Position numbers and translations under genes: made by a program. 32,800 nucleotides of DNA. Source: Candidatus Kapaibacterium sp. Its GTDB lineage: Bacteria > Bacteroidota > Ignavibacteria > Kapaibacteriales > UBA4661. The stretch is from NCBI GenBank assembly GCA_025055035.1, contig JANWZB010000019.1:1-32800 (forward strand), written 5' to 3'. Positions 16,147-23,760 of this stretch are shown here, in pieces. Every line of letters begins with the position of its first letter. Position 1 is the stretch's first letter. The notes beneath the pieces are model-generated. The model had not been told where the DNA came from. It was given only the letters and a program-made list of their open reading frames with translations, and ran no database searches.

Positions 16147-16450
16147 TTACAACTTTAGTTTCTACCTACTCTTTGTGCATATAGTCCTTACTCTTACTCA
16201 GCACTACTAGCTTTGCATGACAGTACATCATGTCTCTCAATATTGTTGCGTGATACCATCTTAACTTAAGTTCTTGCAAAAATATACAAGCTCTTACCTA
16301 GAAAAAAAATTATAGCTCTTGTGTGGCGCAAGTGTATCTGTCATGTGACAGCTTGCAATCCGAGCTATTAGGGGGTTGTTTGGCGAATTAACACTGATGT
16401 AATACTTTATGATTGTGTCAATAATCTCATGCACTACGCGCCTAAGTATT
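16147..16450. other. Gene-poor gap between the kinase remnant and comF
   Basis: No credible reading frame was found on either strand. The stretch is AT-rich and includes the structured element at 16302-16368 and a run of eight A. A CAAAAATA at 16277-16284 matches the minus-strand -7 promoter element but has no partner at the expected distance. The comF promoter should lie here but is not clearly recognisable. Confidence 0.5.
16302..16368 (-). other. Nested stem structure ending in a U8 tract (orphan terminator or small RNA 3' end)
   Basis: Three complementary pairs are nested: ATAGCTC (16312-16318) with GAGCTAT (16362-16368), GCAAG (16328-16332) with CTTGC (16352-16356), and CTGTCA (16338-16343) with TGACAG (16346-16351). 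On the minus strand the outer stem is followed by AA and eight U (16309-16302), like an intrinsic terminator. No minus-strand gene ends here, so it is either an orphan terminator from a lost gene or the end of an unannotated small RNA. Confidence 0.45.
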
Positions 16451-17206
16451 ATGATACAGAAGCTTTGGAAGCATTTTCTCAACGTTCTTGCCCCACAGGA
16501 ATGCCTTCTTTGTTCGTGCCCCCTAGACAACGAGGCTCTGGACAACGATATATACGACATATCCCAGTACGTCTGCCAACGCTGCCAAGATTGCTTGAAT
16601 CCTGCTTCTTCTCGTGATACGCTCTTAAGTAGCGTAACGCACAACCTCGCCCCCGATGTCTGCAGACTACAGCATATTGTTGCTCGGTACGCTTATTCTC
16701 CCGTAGAGCGTAGTTTTGCAGAGCCAGATACTCTGTCCTTGTCGCCTGCAACATTGCTATACGCTATAAAGTATCATGGCAAAAAGCATCTCGCTAGAGC
16801 ATTAGGGCGTGAGCTTGGGGCTATTCTTCGCATGCTGGGAATAGTTCAATACCACTATATTGTACCCATACCTATCCACACTGTACGTCGGCGCGAGCGT
16901 GGCTACAATCAGTCTGAGCACATCGCCTATGGCGTCGCCGATGTTCTGAGCATACCAGTACGGACATCTCTGATATACCGTAGAGCATACACTCTTTCGC
17001 AAACCTACCTGAGTTCACACGAGCGCCGCAACAACGTCCGCACCGCTTTTGCTGTGCACCACCATAGCCGGTCGGATATCAACGGGGCATCACTTCTCCT
17101 TATTGATGATATTCTCACAACAGGCGCCACACTTAACACCTGCGCAACGCTTCTTGCAGAACACGGAGCGCAGCGTATTGATGCCGCAACGGTCTTTGCT
17201 GCATAA
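16451..17206 (+). CDS. comF: ComF family phosphoribosyltransferase-like protein
   Basis: ComF proteins have a zinc-ribbon N-terminus and a PRTase-fold domain and take part in DNA uptake (competence) in several bacteria. Here an N-terminal pair of cysteine knuckles (QECLLC and YVCQRCQDC) precedes the middle block IVPIPIHTVRRRERGYNQSEHIA, typical of ComF, and the PRPP-binding loop LLLIDDILTTGATLNTC near the C-terminus. From the ATG at 16451 it has 251 residues, a normal length. An in-frame ATG at 16409 would add 14 residues without family support. It is transcribed alone, with no other competence gene nearby. No SD sequence precedes the start. Confidence 0.93.
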   Translation: MIQKLWKHFLNVLAPQECLLCSCPLDNEALDNDIYDISQYVCQRCQDCLNPASSRDTLLSSVTHNLAPDVCRLQHIVARYAYSPVERSFAEPDTLSLSPATLLYAIKYHGKKHLARALGRELGAILRMLGIVQYHYIVPIPIHTVRRRERGYNQSEHIAYGVADVLSIPVRTSLIYRRAYTLSQTYLSSHERRNNVRTAFAVHHHSRSDINGASLLLIDDILTTGATLNTCATLLAEHGAQRIDAATVFAA

Positions 17207-17315
17207 TTCCCCGTTTCACCATATTCCCTAGCACACATACTGTGTATACTATTGTCAACAACTGTCAGATTACCACAACACGTTAACACTTACTACCACT
17301 TACTTATACGATAAT

Positions 17316-17347
17316 TTAGAAATCTGAATAAGCAGTTATTCTTCTAA
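17316..17347. repeat. AT-rich nested inverted repeat
   Basis: TTAGAA (17316-17321) pairs with TTCTAA (17342-17347), and GAATAA (17326-17331) pairs with TTATTC (17336-17341) around the loop GCAG. It lies about 40 bp upstream of the sigma-54-like site of the small gene at 17464. No U tract follows on either strand, so a protein-binding dyad is as likely as an RNA hairpin. Confidence 0.35.
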
Positions 17348-17385
17348 GACTACAAATTTCAATGCTATACAAGCAATTTAAAACT

Positions 17386-17402
17386 TTGGCACATAAAATG
17401 CT
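17386..17402 (+). promoter_or_regulatory. Sigma-54-like promoter candidate
   Basis: The site reads TTGGCAC-ATAAA-ATGCT. GG (17388-17389) and GC (17400-17401) have the exact 12-bp register of -24/-12 promoters, and about two positions differ from the consensus TTGGCACG-N4-TTGCW. Transcription would start near 17413, giving a leader of about 50 nt before the ATG at 17464. Confidence 0.35.
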
Positions 17403-17450
17403 ATCCTTGAGAATAAATGCACACTTAATTGTTTTCTCATCACTCAACTC

Positions 17451-17456
17451 AAAGGA
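17451..17456 (+). promoter_or_regulatory. Shine-Dalgarno site of the 83-residue protein gene
   Basis: AAAGGA lies 7 nt before the ATG at 17464. It is one of the few clear SD sequences in the window and decides this start over an in-frame ATG at 17362. Confidence 0.55.
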
Positions 17457-17463
17457 CAGCATT

Positions 17464-17715
17464 ATGATTAAGAAACTTGTTATCGAGGACGGTCGTAAAG
17501 TTATTCTCAAGCGCGAAGAAGGCGACCGGACATTTTTCACACAAGGTGTGATTGCATATGAGGGCAGACTGTGGTATGCAATTCTTCTTGAAAATGAAGC
17601 GCTCATTAAAATCCGTAAAAATAGCGGAAAGGAGTATCGTGTTAAGTACGGCGGCTGGACACTGTGCGAGATTCACAATACCTCAGGAGACCAGCGCACC
17701 AGCCTCAATGCTTAG
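17464..17715 (+). CDS. Small hypothetical protein (83 residues)
   Basis: I do not recognise the family. The product is hydrophilic and rich in basic residues and predicted beta strands (KKLVIEDGRKVILKRE, RLWYAILLENEALIKIRK, KEYRVKYGGWTLCEI). It has no signal peptide or membrane segment, and one cysteine. The balanced codon use, the SD at 17451 and the candidate promoter argue for a real gene. It stands alone between comF and the PD40-OmpA gene, with about 250 bp of gene-free DNA on each side. Confidence 0.6.
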   Translation: MIKKLVIEDGRKVILKREEGDRTFFTQGVIAYEGRLWYAILLENEALIKIRKNSGKEYRVKYGGWTLCEIHNTSGDQRTSLNA

Positions 17716-17844
17716 TGTTTTTCCTCCATGAGTATCTTCTTGTTCTATACGGTAGCATACATACGCGTTCATGCAGCACAAAAGTATTCCACATCTTAAA
17801 AAAAAAATGCAATTTAGTGGCTTGTAATTTCGTAGCAGCTTTGC

Positions 17845-17858
17845 TGAGCGTACGCTCA
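17845..17858. promoter_or_regulatory. Perfect 14-bp palindrome upstream of the PD40-OmpA gene
   Basis: TGAGCGTACGCTCA is a perfect dyad with no spacer, about 150 bp before the PD40-OmpA start. It could be an operator for a dimeric regulator. No matching copy was noticed elsewhere in the window, and the function is inferred only from symmetry. Confidence 0.3.
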
Positions 17859-17996
17859 TGTTGTACGCGGTGCTTAACTAGCTGTTTTTCCATCTCCGAT
17901 AACGCAATCTGTATCGCGGTAGGAAACCATCTCCTAATGTTTGTATAGTTTCTGAATTGGAATACCGTGCTGCTCCCAATGCAGCCCTCTCTCCGT

Positions 17997-19988
17997 ATGA
18001 TGCACCAACATGTAGTACTCTGTAGGTCTTTGCTACAGCGTCTCCATTTTTGTAGATCTCTATTTCTATCTTGCACAGCTTTTTCTTGGGTGTGGGCATG
18101 CACTCTGATGTTAGTGAGTGTCGAAACCGTACTTCTCGCTCAGCCGAAGAAGAAGATCATTCCCAAAATGCTTCAAGTGCAAGGTGTATCTGTAAGCAAA
18201 GTTGAAGCATTATGTTCTCCGTTTCGGGAGACAAACATCACCTTGTCGCCTGACAGACGCGTTATATACTTCATGTCCGAACGTGGCAGTCAGCCATGGT
18301 CGCAGTTTGACGAGAAACTCCATCGCTACGATGGCGACATCTGGTATGCTGAACGCAAGGATGGTGTGTGGCAACCTCCTCAGCCTCTTCCTACATCTAT
18401 TAACTCTTCTTTTTCAGAAGATGAGCCTAATCTTAGCCCTGATGGACAGATAGTATTGTTTCAGAGCTTTCGCAGCGGTTGGGAAGAACAAGGCGGTCCG
18501 TATTTTATGGCGGAACGCAAAGGGAAAACATGGGAAAATATCGTTGGCTTAGGCGGTACCCTTACAAGTTTCTTCATCAATCAAAGCAGGGATAATAACG
18601 GCTCAGTTGCTACTGATGGCTCTTCGATGTCTCCAACAGGAACCATATTCATTTTTACCTGCGGCAAAGACCTTCATCCTAAAACTCCCCACGATATCTA
18701 CATTGCTAGGCGCTTTCTCGATGGAACGTTCTCTCAGGTAGAACGCTTAGAGATTAGTACACCCAAAAATGAACGCTCCGTTTTTATCGCCGCCGATGGT
18801 AAAACGCTTTACTTTGCTTCCAATGGGTATGGTGGTTTAGGTGGTCTTGATATTTTCAAGACAACGCTGAACGACGACGGCACGTTTGGCACACTGTATA
18901 ATCTTGGCGAGCCATTCAACAGCAAAGATGATGATTACGGCTTTGTTTTAAGTGCTGATGGTAAGGAAGCTTACTTTATTCGCGACGGAGATATTTACGT
19001 TGCCGATCTGTCTCAGCTCGACTCCCGCGAACTGAAAGCTGCGCCAGTAGTGCTCCTTACGGGCACTATCAAAAGCAAAGCGACTGGCTCTCCCCTTGAA
19101 GCATCAATCGATATTAGCGAAATTCCCGCTGCAGGCATGGAAGATAGTGGCATAGGTGGCTACTCCCTAACAGCGCGCAGCAACAGTATATCGGGAGAAT
19201 ACGCTGCTATTCTGAAACCCGGAAAAACGTATATGCTCTCGGTATCAGCAAGTAAGCATAAAGGCACGAACAAAGAATTTTCCCTCAACGCAGAACACCT
19301 TGCAAGCGGAACATACAAACTCGATGTCGAGCTCGAACCGTTACCACTACGTCCATCCAAGACTAAATCTACAACAACCTCTACAGTAGCCTTAAAGAAC
19401 GCTTCTACTGTTATCCCGACCATTGCTACTATTTATTTCAAAACAGACGACTTTACACTGGAGGAAAGGTATCTTGATGAACTTGACAAAGTGTGGGAAT
19501 TTTTGAGGGCAAATCCTACCTATCAAGCTGAAATCTCTGGTTATGCAGACGACAGAGGCTCATATGAATATAATCTTCGCCTTTCACAGCGGCGCGTTAA
19601 TGCTATCGCTGATTATCTTTGGTCTCTTGGATGCGAGCGTAAACGCCTTGCGCTCAAGTTCTTTGGTGAGGAAGAGCCTGTGGCTAACAACCTTACAGCA
19701 GAAGGGCGCTCTCGCAATCGGCGTGCAGAAATTACGTTCTTCCGCAAGCTTGAAGAGCGTTCTCCAGCTGCACCTCAATCTATCAATAATAATCCACAGT
19801 CTCCTGCTCGACAGCATTCTGCCTCTCCTTCATCGTCTTCTTCAACAAACACACTAGTTTCTCCTAGAGCATCGTCGCCCACAAAGCCTGTATCTCTGCC
19901 CCCTACTGTACCGAAGGATTCAGTATCCTCAGCAAAATCCAAAACTCCACTACCGTCATCGAGTAAACCTAACCCTAATACACCGTAA
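17997..19988 (+). CDS. PD40 beta-propeller and OmpA-domain envelope protein
   Basis: A signal peptide (hydrophobic LFLSCTAFSWVWACTLMLV, cleavage near LLAQ) precedes WD40-like PD40 repeats (DRRVIYFMSER, EDEPNLSPDGQIVLFQS, SMSPTGTIFIFT, AADGKTLYFASN, SADGKEAYFIRDGDIYVADL). A carboxypeptidase-like beta-sandwich region (about residues 355-455) and an OmpA peptidoglycan-binding domain (about 470-580; IYFKTDD, SGYADDRGSYEYN, LSQRRVNAIADYL, GRSRNRRAEI) follow. The last 75 residues are a low-complexity Ser/Pro tail. Family knowledge: such proteins anchor outer-membrane or secretion complexes to the cell wall, as PorE does in Bacteroidota. The start is unsure (ATG 17997 or 18000). The ABC ATPase gene follows after about 21 bp and may be co-transcribed. 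Confidence 0.88.
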   Translation: MMHQHVVLCRSLLQRLHFCRSLFLSCTAFSWVWACTLMLVSVETVLLAQPKKKIIPKMLQVQGVSVSKVEALCSPFRETNITLSPDRRVIYFMSERGSQPWSQFDEKLHRYDGDIWYAERKDGVWQPPQPLPTSINSSFSEDEPNLSPDGQIVLFQSFRSGWEEQGGPYFMAERKGKTWENIVGLGGTLTSFFINQSRDNNGSVATDGSSMSPTGTIFIFTCGKDLHPKTPHDIYIARRFLDGTFSQVERLEISTPKNERSVFIAADGKTLYFASNGYGGLGGLDIFKTTLNDDGTFGTLYNLGEPFNSKDDDYGFVLSADGKEAYFIRDGDIYVADLSQLDSRELKAAPVVLLTGTIKSKATGSPLEASIDISEIPAAGMEDSGIGGYSLTARSNSISGEYAAILKPGKTYMLSVSASKHKGTNKEFSLNAEHLASGTYKLDVELEPLPLRPSKTKSTTTSTVALKNASTVIPTIATIYFKTDDFTLEERYLDELDKVWEFLRANPTYQAEISGYADDRGSYEYNLRLSQRRVNAIADYLWSLGCERKRLALKFFGEEEPVANNLTAEGRSRNRRAEITFFRKLEERSPAAPQSINNNPQSPARQHSASPSSSSSTNTLVSPRASSPTKPVSLPPTVPKDSVSSAKSKTPLPSSSKPNPNTP

Positions 19989-20009
19989 AGCGTGCCTAGG
20001 TATAGATAT

Positions 20010-20672
20010 ATGGAGCGACAACTACTACCCAACATCACTCTCGAAGCTCAACACGTATCACATCGTTTTCAACGTAGGTTTGTATGGCAGAATATATCTC
20101 TGACGGTACATAGCACTGAGATTTGGGGCGTAACAGGTAGTAATGGCTCTGGAAAAACAACGCTTCTTCGTGTTCTCACAGGGCTTCTCACACCAACGAG
20201 TGGCTCTGTTAAAGTTTGGCTTTCTGGTCTTCCCGTAGATCCTGAGCATATTGTTCGGCATGTAGGGTTTGTCTCTCCCTACCTGACACTCTACGAAGAA
20301 TATACCCCAGTGGAGCTATGTCAGATTGTCGCTCGCATGCGTGGAATACAGTTCGATAGGCACTACTATACATCCCTAGCACATCACGTGGGTCTTGCTC
20401 TATGGTCTCACGATAACATCGCTCGATTTTCCTCTGGCATGAAGCAGCGCGTCAGGCTTATTCTTGCGCTGCTCTTTCGTCCTGCGCTCCTCGTACTCGA
20501 CGAACCCATGACAAATTTGGATGACGAGGGTATCGCGTGCGTACAAGCGCTCATACGCGAGCACCAGCAGAATGGCGGAGCGTGTATCATTGCAACAAAT
20601 GACTCGCGTGATTACGAGCTTTGTACACATATTCTTTCGCTTCCACACCCTCACCCCACACAAACACGTTAG
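20010..20672 (+). CDS. ABC transporter ATP-binding protein, CcmA-like
   Basis: A soluble ATPase subunit of about 220 residues. It has Walker A (GSNGSGKTT), signature FSSGMKQRVRL, Walker B (LLVLDEPMTNLD) and a D-loop. The Q-loop region reads VGFVSPYLTLYEEYT with no glutamine at the usual place, and the H-loop histidine is replaced (ATNDS). Both variants resemble CcmA-like heme-exporter ATPases of this bacterial group, as far as I recall. The permease subunits are not adjacent, because the next gene is convergent. The start is ATG 20010; a GTG at 19992 is less likely. It may share a transcript with the PD40-OmpA gene. Confidence 0.83.
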   Translation: MERQLLPNITLEAQHVSHRFQRRFVWQNISLTVHSTEIWGVTGSNGSGKTTLLRVLTGLLTPTSGSVKVWLSGLPVDPEHIVRHVGFVSPYLTLYEEYTPVELCQIVARMRGIQFDRHYYTSLAHHVGLALWSHDNIARFSSGMKQRVRLILALLFRPALLVLDEPMTNLDDEGIACVQALIREHQQNGGACIIATNDSRDYELCTHILSLPHPHPTQTR

Positions 20673-20679
20673 AATCTAT

Positions 20680-20712
20680 AAAAAAGCCGCATGACTGCTG
20701 TATCACGCGGCT
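20680..20712 (-). terminator. Rho-independent terminator of msrA
   Basis: On the minus strand a 10-bp stem (AGCCGCGTGA with TCATGCGGCT, one G-U pair) closes an 8-nt loop and runs into six U at 20685-20680. It begins 36 bp after the msrA stop codon. On the plus strand the same hairpin follows the ABC gene but lacks a U tract. Confidence 0.88.
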
Positions 20713-20748
20713 CCTCCAACGAGAGCTTTCACAGACGACCACTCGTAC

Positions 20749-21456
20749 CTAGTGCTTGAGCTTATCCTTAAAGACAGCTTCAAATTTTTCTACCTTCGGG
20801 CGAATAACAAACATGCAATACCCTTGATTCGGGTTATTATGAAAGTAGTTTTGGTGATACTCTTCGGCGGGATAAAACGCCGTCATTGGCACAATTTGTG
20901 TTACAATAGGCTTATCCCATGCGCCTGAAGCATCAAGTTCTTTCTTGTATCGTTCTGCAAGAGCTTTCTGCTGCTCGCTATGATAAAAGATAACTGAGCG
21001 ATACTGCGTTCCTACATCATTACCTTGACGATTGGGTGTTGTCGGATCGTGCGTTTTCCAGAAAATTTTGAGGAGATCTTCATAGCGTATTTGCGTAGGA
21101 TCGTAGGTTATTTGCACACATTCCGCATGACCTGTTGTCCCTTCGCATACTTGCTTATAGGTAGGATTTGCAACTGTCCCTCCCGAATACCCAGAGACAA
21201 CCTTCAGCACGCCTTTCACGCGTTGAAAAATTGCCTCCGTACACCAGAAACAGCCTGAACCAAAGGTTGCAAGCTCTGTTTGACCCGACGCTGGCTCTTG
21301 CACTGTAAACACAGGAATAGTCCTTTCTTTTGATGATACATTCTGCTCCTGCTTATTTGACTGCGCTACACACGATAGCGCACTACACATTATTAGATAG
21401 ACACCACCTACGAGAACTAACGTTTCTACGCCTACAACACCAGTACCACGTTTCAT
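20749..21456 (-). CDS. msrA: Peptide methionine sulfoxide reductase MsrA (exported)
   Basis: MsrA reduces methionine-S-sulfoxide in oxidised proteins. The catalytic motif is FGSGCFWCTEA (nucleophile C69), and GNDVGTQYRSVIFYH and HQNYFHNNP are typical of the family. A probable recycling cysteine is C214 in GYCMF. The 235 residues include an N-terminal hydrophobic segment (about 11-28) followed by SCVAQ, which suggests export or a lipoprotein, so it would act in the envelope. It is the last gene of the ppiD-trxB-ptrB-msrA series, 96 bp after ptrB, and is followed by a clear terminator. How reducing power reaches an exported MsrA is not shown by this window. Confidence 0.95.
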   Translation of the reverse strand: MKRGTGVVGVETLVLVGGVYLIMCSALSCVAQSNKQEQNVSSKERTIPVFTVQEPASGQTELATFGSGCFWCTEAIFQRVKGVLKVVSGYSGGTVANPTYKQVCEGTTGHAECVQITYDPTQIRYEDLLKIFWKTHDPTTPNRQGNDVGTQYRSVIFYHSEQQKALAERYKKELDASGAWDKPIVTQIVPMTAFYPAEEYHQNYFHNNPNQGYCMFVIRPKVEKFEAVFKDKLKH

Positions 21457-21552
21457 GACTATCTCTCAACATATCGGGGAAAAAGGTATTTGTCATTGCT
21501 TCGTTTTTGACGCTGTACTGTGGGCAAAAGATTAGTATAGGATGTGTTTTTC

Positions 21553-23721
21553 TCACTCTCGTATTCCAAGGGCTTTAAGGAAGAAGGCATACTCAAACGC
21601 ACGCTCTCGTAACGCATCATAGCGTCCTGACGAACCACCGTGCCCTACACCCATTGTAATCTTGAAGAGCAGCATATTCGTGTCAGTTTTTGTTGCACGT
21701 AGTTTTGCACAAAACTTTGCTGGCTCCCAGTATGGAACTTGGGTATCATTTAATCCTGTTGTGAGAAGCAGCGCTGGGTATGCCTGTGCAGTGATATTAT
21801 CATAGGGCGAATAGGACTTCATGTAGTCGTAATAGTGCTTCTCGTTTGGATTGCCCCACTCTTCGTATTCTGCTGTTGTGAGTGGCAGGCTTGCATCGAG
21901 CATTGTATTGATCACATCAACAAACGGTACTGCTGCGTGCACAGCTTTAAATAAATCAGGACGCATGTTCATTACTGCTCCCATAAGCAGCCCTCCCGCT
22001 GAACCACCATTGGCAACAAGCTTTTGCGGATTCGTATAACCTTGAGTAATAAGGTGCTCCGCTGCTGCAATATAGTCCAAAAAGGTATTCTTCTTCTTGA
22101 GCAATTTTCCGTCCTCATACCATTGCTTTCCCATTTCTCCACCACCGCGAATATGGGCAATAGCATAGATAAATCCCCTATCTAAAAGGCTTATGCGATT
22201 ACTATTGAAGGTTGGTTCTGTAGAGATACCATATGAACCATACGCATACAGCAGTGTCGGGTTTAAGCCATTTTTCTGTAATCCTTTCCTGTACACGAGC
22301 GATAGAGGAATCATCACGCCATCATGCGATTTTGCCGCAAGACGCTCTACAACATAGTCCTCAGGATTATACCCACCTGGCACTTCCTGCTGCTTTAAAA
22401 GCACAGATGTACGGTTCACGACATCATAGTTATATACCGAGTTTGGTGTAATGAGTGACGTATATCCGTAGCGTAGGGTCATCGTGTTGTACTCAGGATT
22501 GGTACTAACATACGCCAAATACGCCTGTTCGGGAAAGCCTATACGATGAGATTTTCGAGAGACAACGTCATAGAGCTCTATCGCTGTTAAGCCGTTTTCT
22601 CGTATGGACAGCGCCCAAAACTTCGCAAATGTGTCAATATCTTCAATCTTGACATGAGGGCGATGAGGTATGACTTCTTTCCAGTACTTTTTCGACGGCT
22701 TGTCGAGAGGAGCTACCATCACACGAAAGTTTTTCGCTTGATCATTTGTAAGAATGACAAAATGCTTATCATGGTGCGTTACCGAATACTCATGCCCGTT
22801 GGTACGAGGCTCAATGCAGCGAAATGCTTGCTGTGGAGTGTTCGCATCAAGATACCAACACTCACCTGTCATTTTGCTATTTGTGCTGATAATGATATAT
22901 CGCTCGCTGCGAGTCTTGCTCACATAGCAGTCGAACTTTTCGTCGCGCTCGTGAAAGACTTCTACATCATTTGCTGGGTCTGTCCCAAGTCTGTGGCGTA
23001 GGATCTTGTACGAGCGCAGCGATGAATCGTACACGTTGTAAAAGAATGTTACATTATCATTTGCCCACGCAAACGAAGCTCCTGTTTCGGGTATTTGGTC
23101 GCTGAGAAGCTCGCCCGTCTCAAGGTTTTTGACAAACAGCGTAAAACGCCGCGCACCTGTAACGTCAAGACCATATGCCAAGAGCTTCCCATTGGGACTA
23201 ACGCTATATACTCCCAACCGCAGAAATTGCTTACCTTCGGCAAGGACATTAAGGTCAAGTGTAATTTGCTCTGGCGCTTCCATCGAGCCTTTTTTACGAC
23301 AGTATATCGCATACTGTTTGCCCTCGACCGTGCGCGAATAGTACATGTATTCACCTTGCTTATACGGCACACTCAAATCAGTTTCTTTTATACGCGACTT
23401 CATTTCCTGATAAAGCTTCTCTTGCAGTTCTTTTGTATCCTGCATCATTGCTTCGGTGTAAGCGTTTTCCGCTTCAAGATAGGCAATAACGTCAGGGTTA
23501 TTTTTCTCACGCAGCCAGAAATAGTTATCAGTGCGGGTTTCACCGTGAATTGTCTGCATCTTGGGTAGAATCCTAGCAATAGGAGGTTTTACCGTATCGC
23601 TCATAACCATTGCTGTTAAGAAACAAGGAAACACAATACTACCAATAGAGAGGGATGCTACACGGCACACCACACTGGCAGCTCTAGCAAGCAACGAATA
23701 ATTCTGTACACTCATAAGCAT
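21553..23721 (-). CDS. ptrB: Prolyl oligopeptidase family serine peptidase (oligopeptidase B-like, S9A)
   Basis: This peptidase cleaves short peptides, after basic residues in characterised oligopeptidase B enzymes. The 722-residue protein has an N-terminal seven-bladed propeller part (HGETRTDNYFWLREKNNP is the standard opening) and a C-terminal alpha/beta hydrolase with the triad S574 (NGGSAGGLLMG), D659 (LNDTQVPYWEP) and H694 (GVGHGGSSGR). The first 40 residues contain a hydrophobic stretch (about 18-38) that could be a signal or anchor. If translation instead begins at the ATG of MSDTVKPP (about 23604), the enzyme is cytosolic. It follows trxB by 39 bp on the same strand. Confidence 0.93.
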   Translation of the reverse strand: MLMSVQNYSLLARAASVVCRVASLSIGSIVFPCFLTAMVMSDTVKPPIARILPKMQTIHGETRTDNYFWLREKNNPDVIAYLEAENAYTEAMMQDTKELQEKLYQEMKSRIKETDLSVPYKQGEYMYYSRTVEGKQYAIYCRKKGSMEAPEQITLDLNVLAEGKQFLRLGVYSVSPNGKLLAYGLDVTGARRFTLFVKNLETGELLSDQIPETGASFAWANDNVTFFYNVYDSSLRSYKILRHRLGTDPANDVEVFHERDEKFDCYVSKTRSERYIIISTNSKMTGECWYLDANTPQQAFRCIEPRTNGHEYSVTHHDKHFVILTNDQAKNFRVMVAPLDKPSKKYWKEVIPHRPHVKIEDIDTFAKFWALSIRENGLTAIELYDVVSRKSHRIGFPEQAYLAYVSTNPEYNTMTLRYGYTSLITPNSVYNYDVVNRTSVLLKQQEVPGGYNPEDYVVERLAAKSHDGVMIPLSLVYRKGLQKNGLNPTLLYAYGSYGISTEPTFNSNRISLLDRGFIYAIAHIRGGGEMGKQWYEDGKLLKKKNTFLDYIAAAEHLITQGYTNPQKLVANGGSAGGLLMGAVMNMRPDLFKAVHAAVPFVDVINTMLDASLPLTTAEYEEWGNPNEKHYYDYMKSYSPYDNITAQAYPALLLTTGLNDTQVPYWEPAKFCAKLRATKTDTNMLLFKITMGVGHGGSSGRYDALRERAFEYAFFLKALGIRE

Positions 23722-23760
23722 GAAGGATATTATGGTGATGGAGAGTAGAGTCCCTAATAT

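Noticed and set aside
17761-17815. Run of ten A near 17800 as an intrinsic terminator on the minus strand
   Set aside because: No GC-rich hairpin lies directly before the U tract on the minus strand and no supported minus gene ends there.
23095-23568. Open frame of 157 codons on the plus strand within ptrB
   Set aside because: Antisense to a well-conserved peptidase; cysteine and phenylalanine-rich composition typical of shadows.
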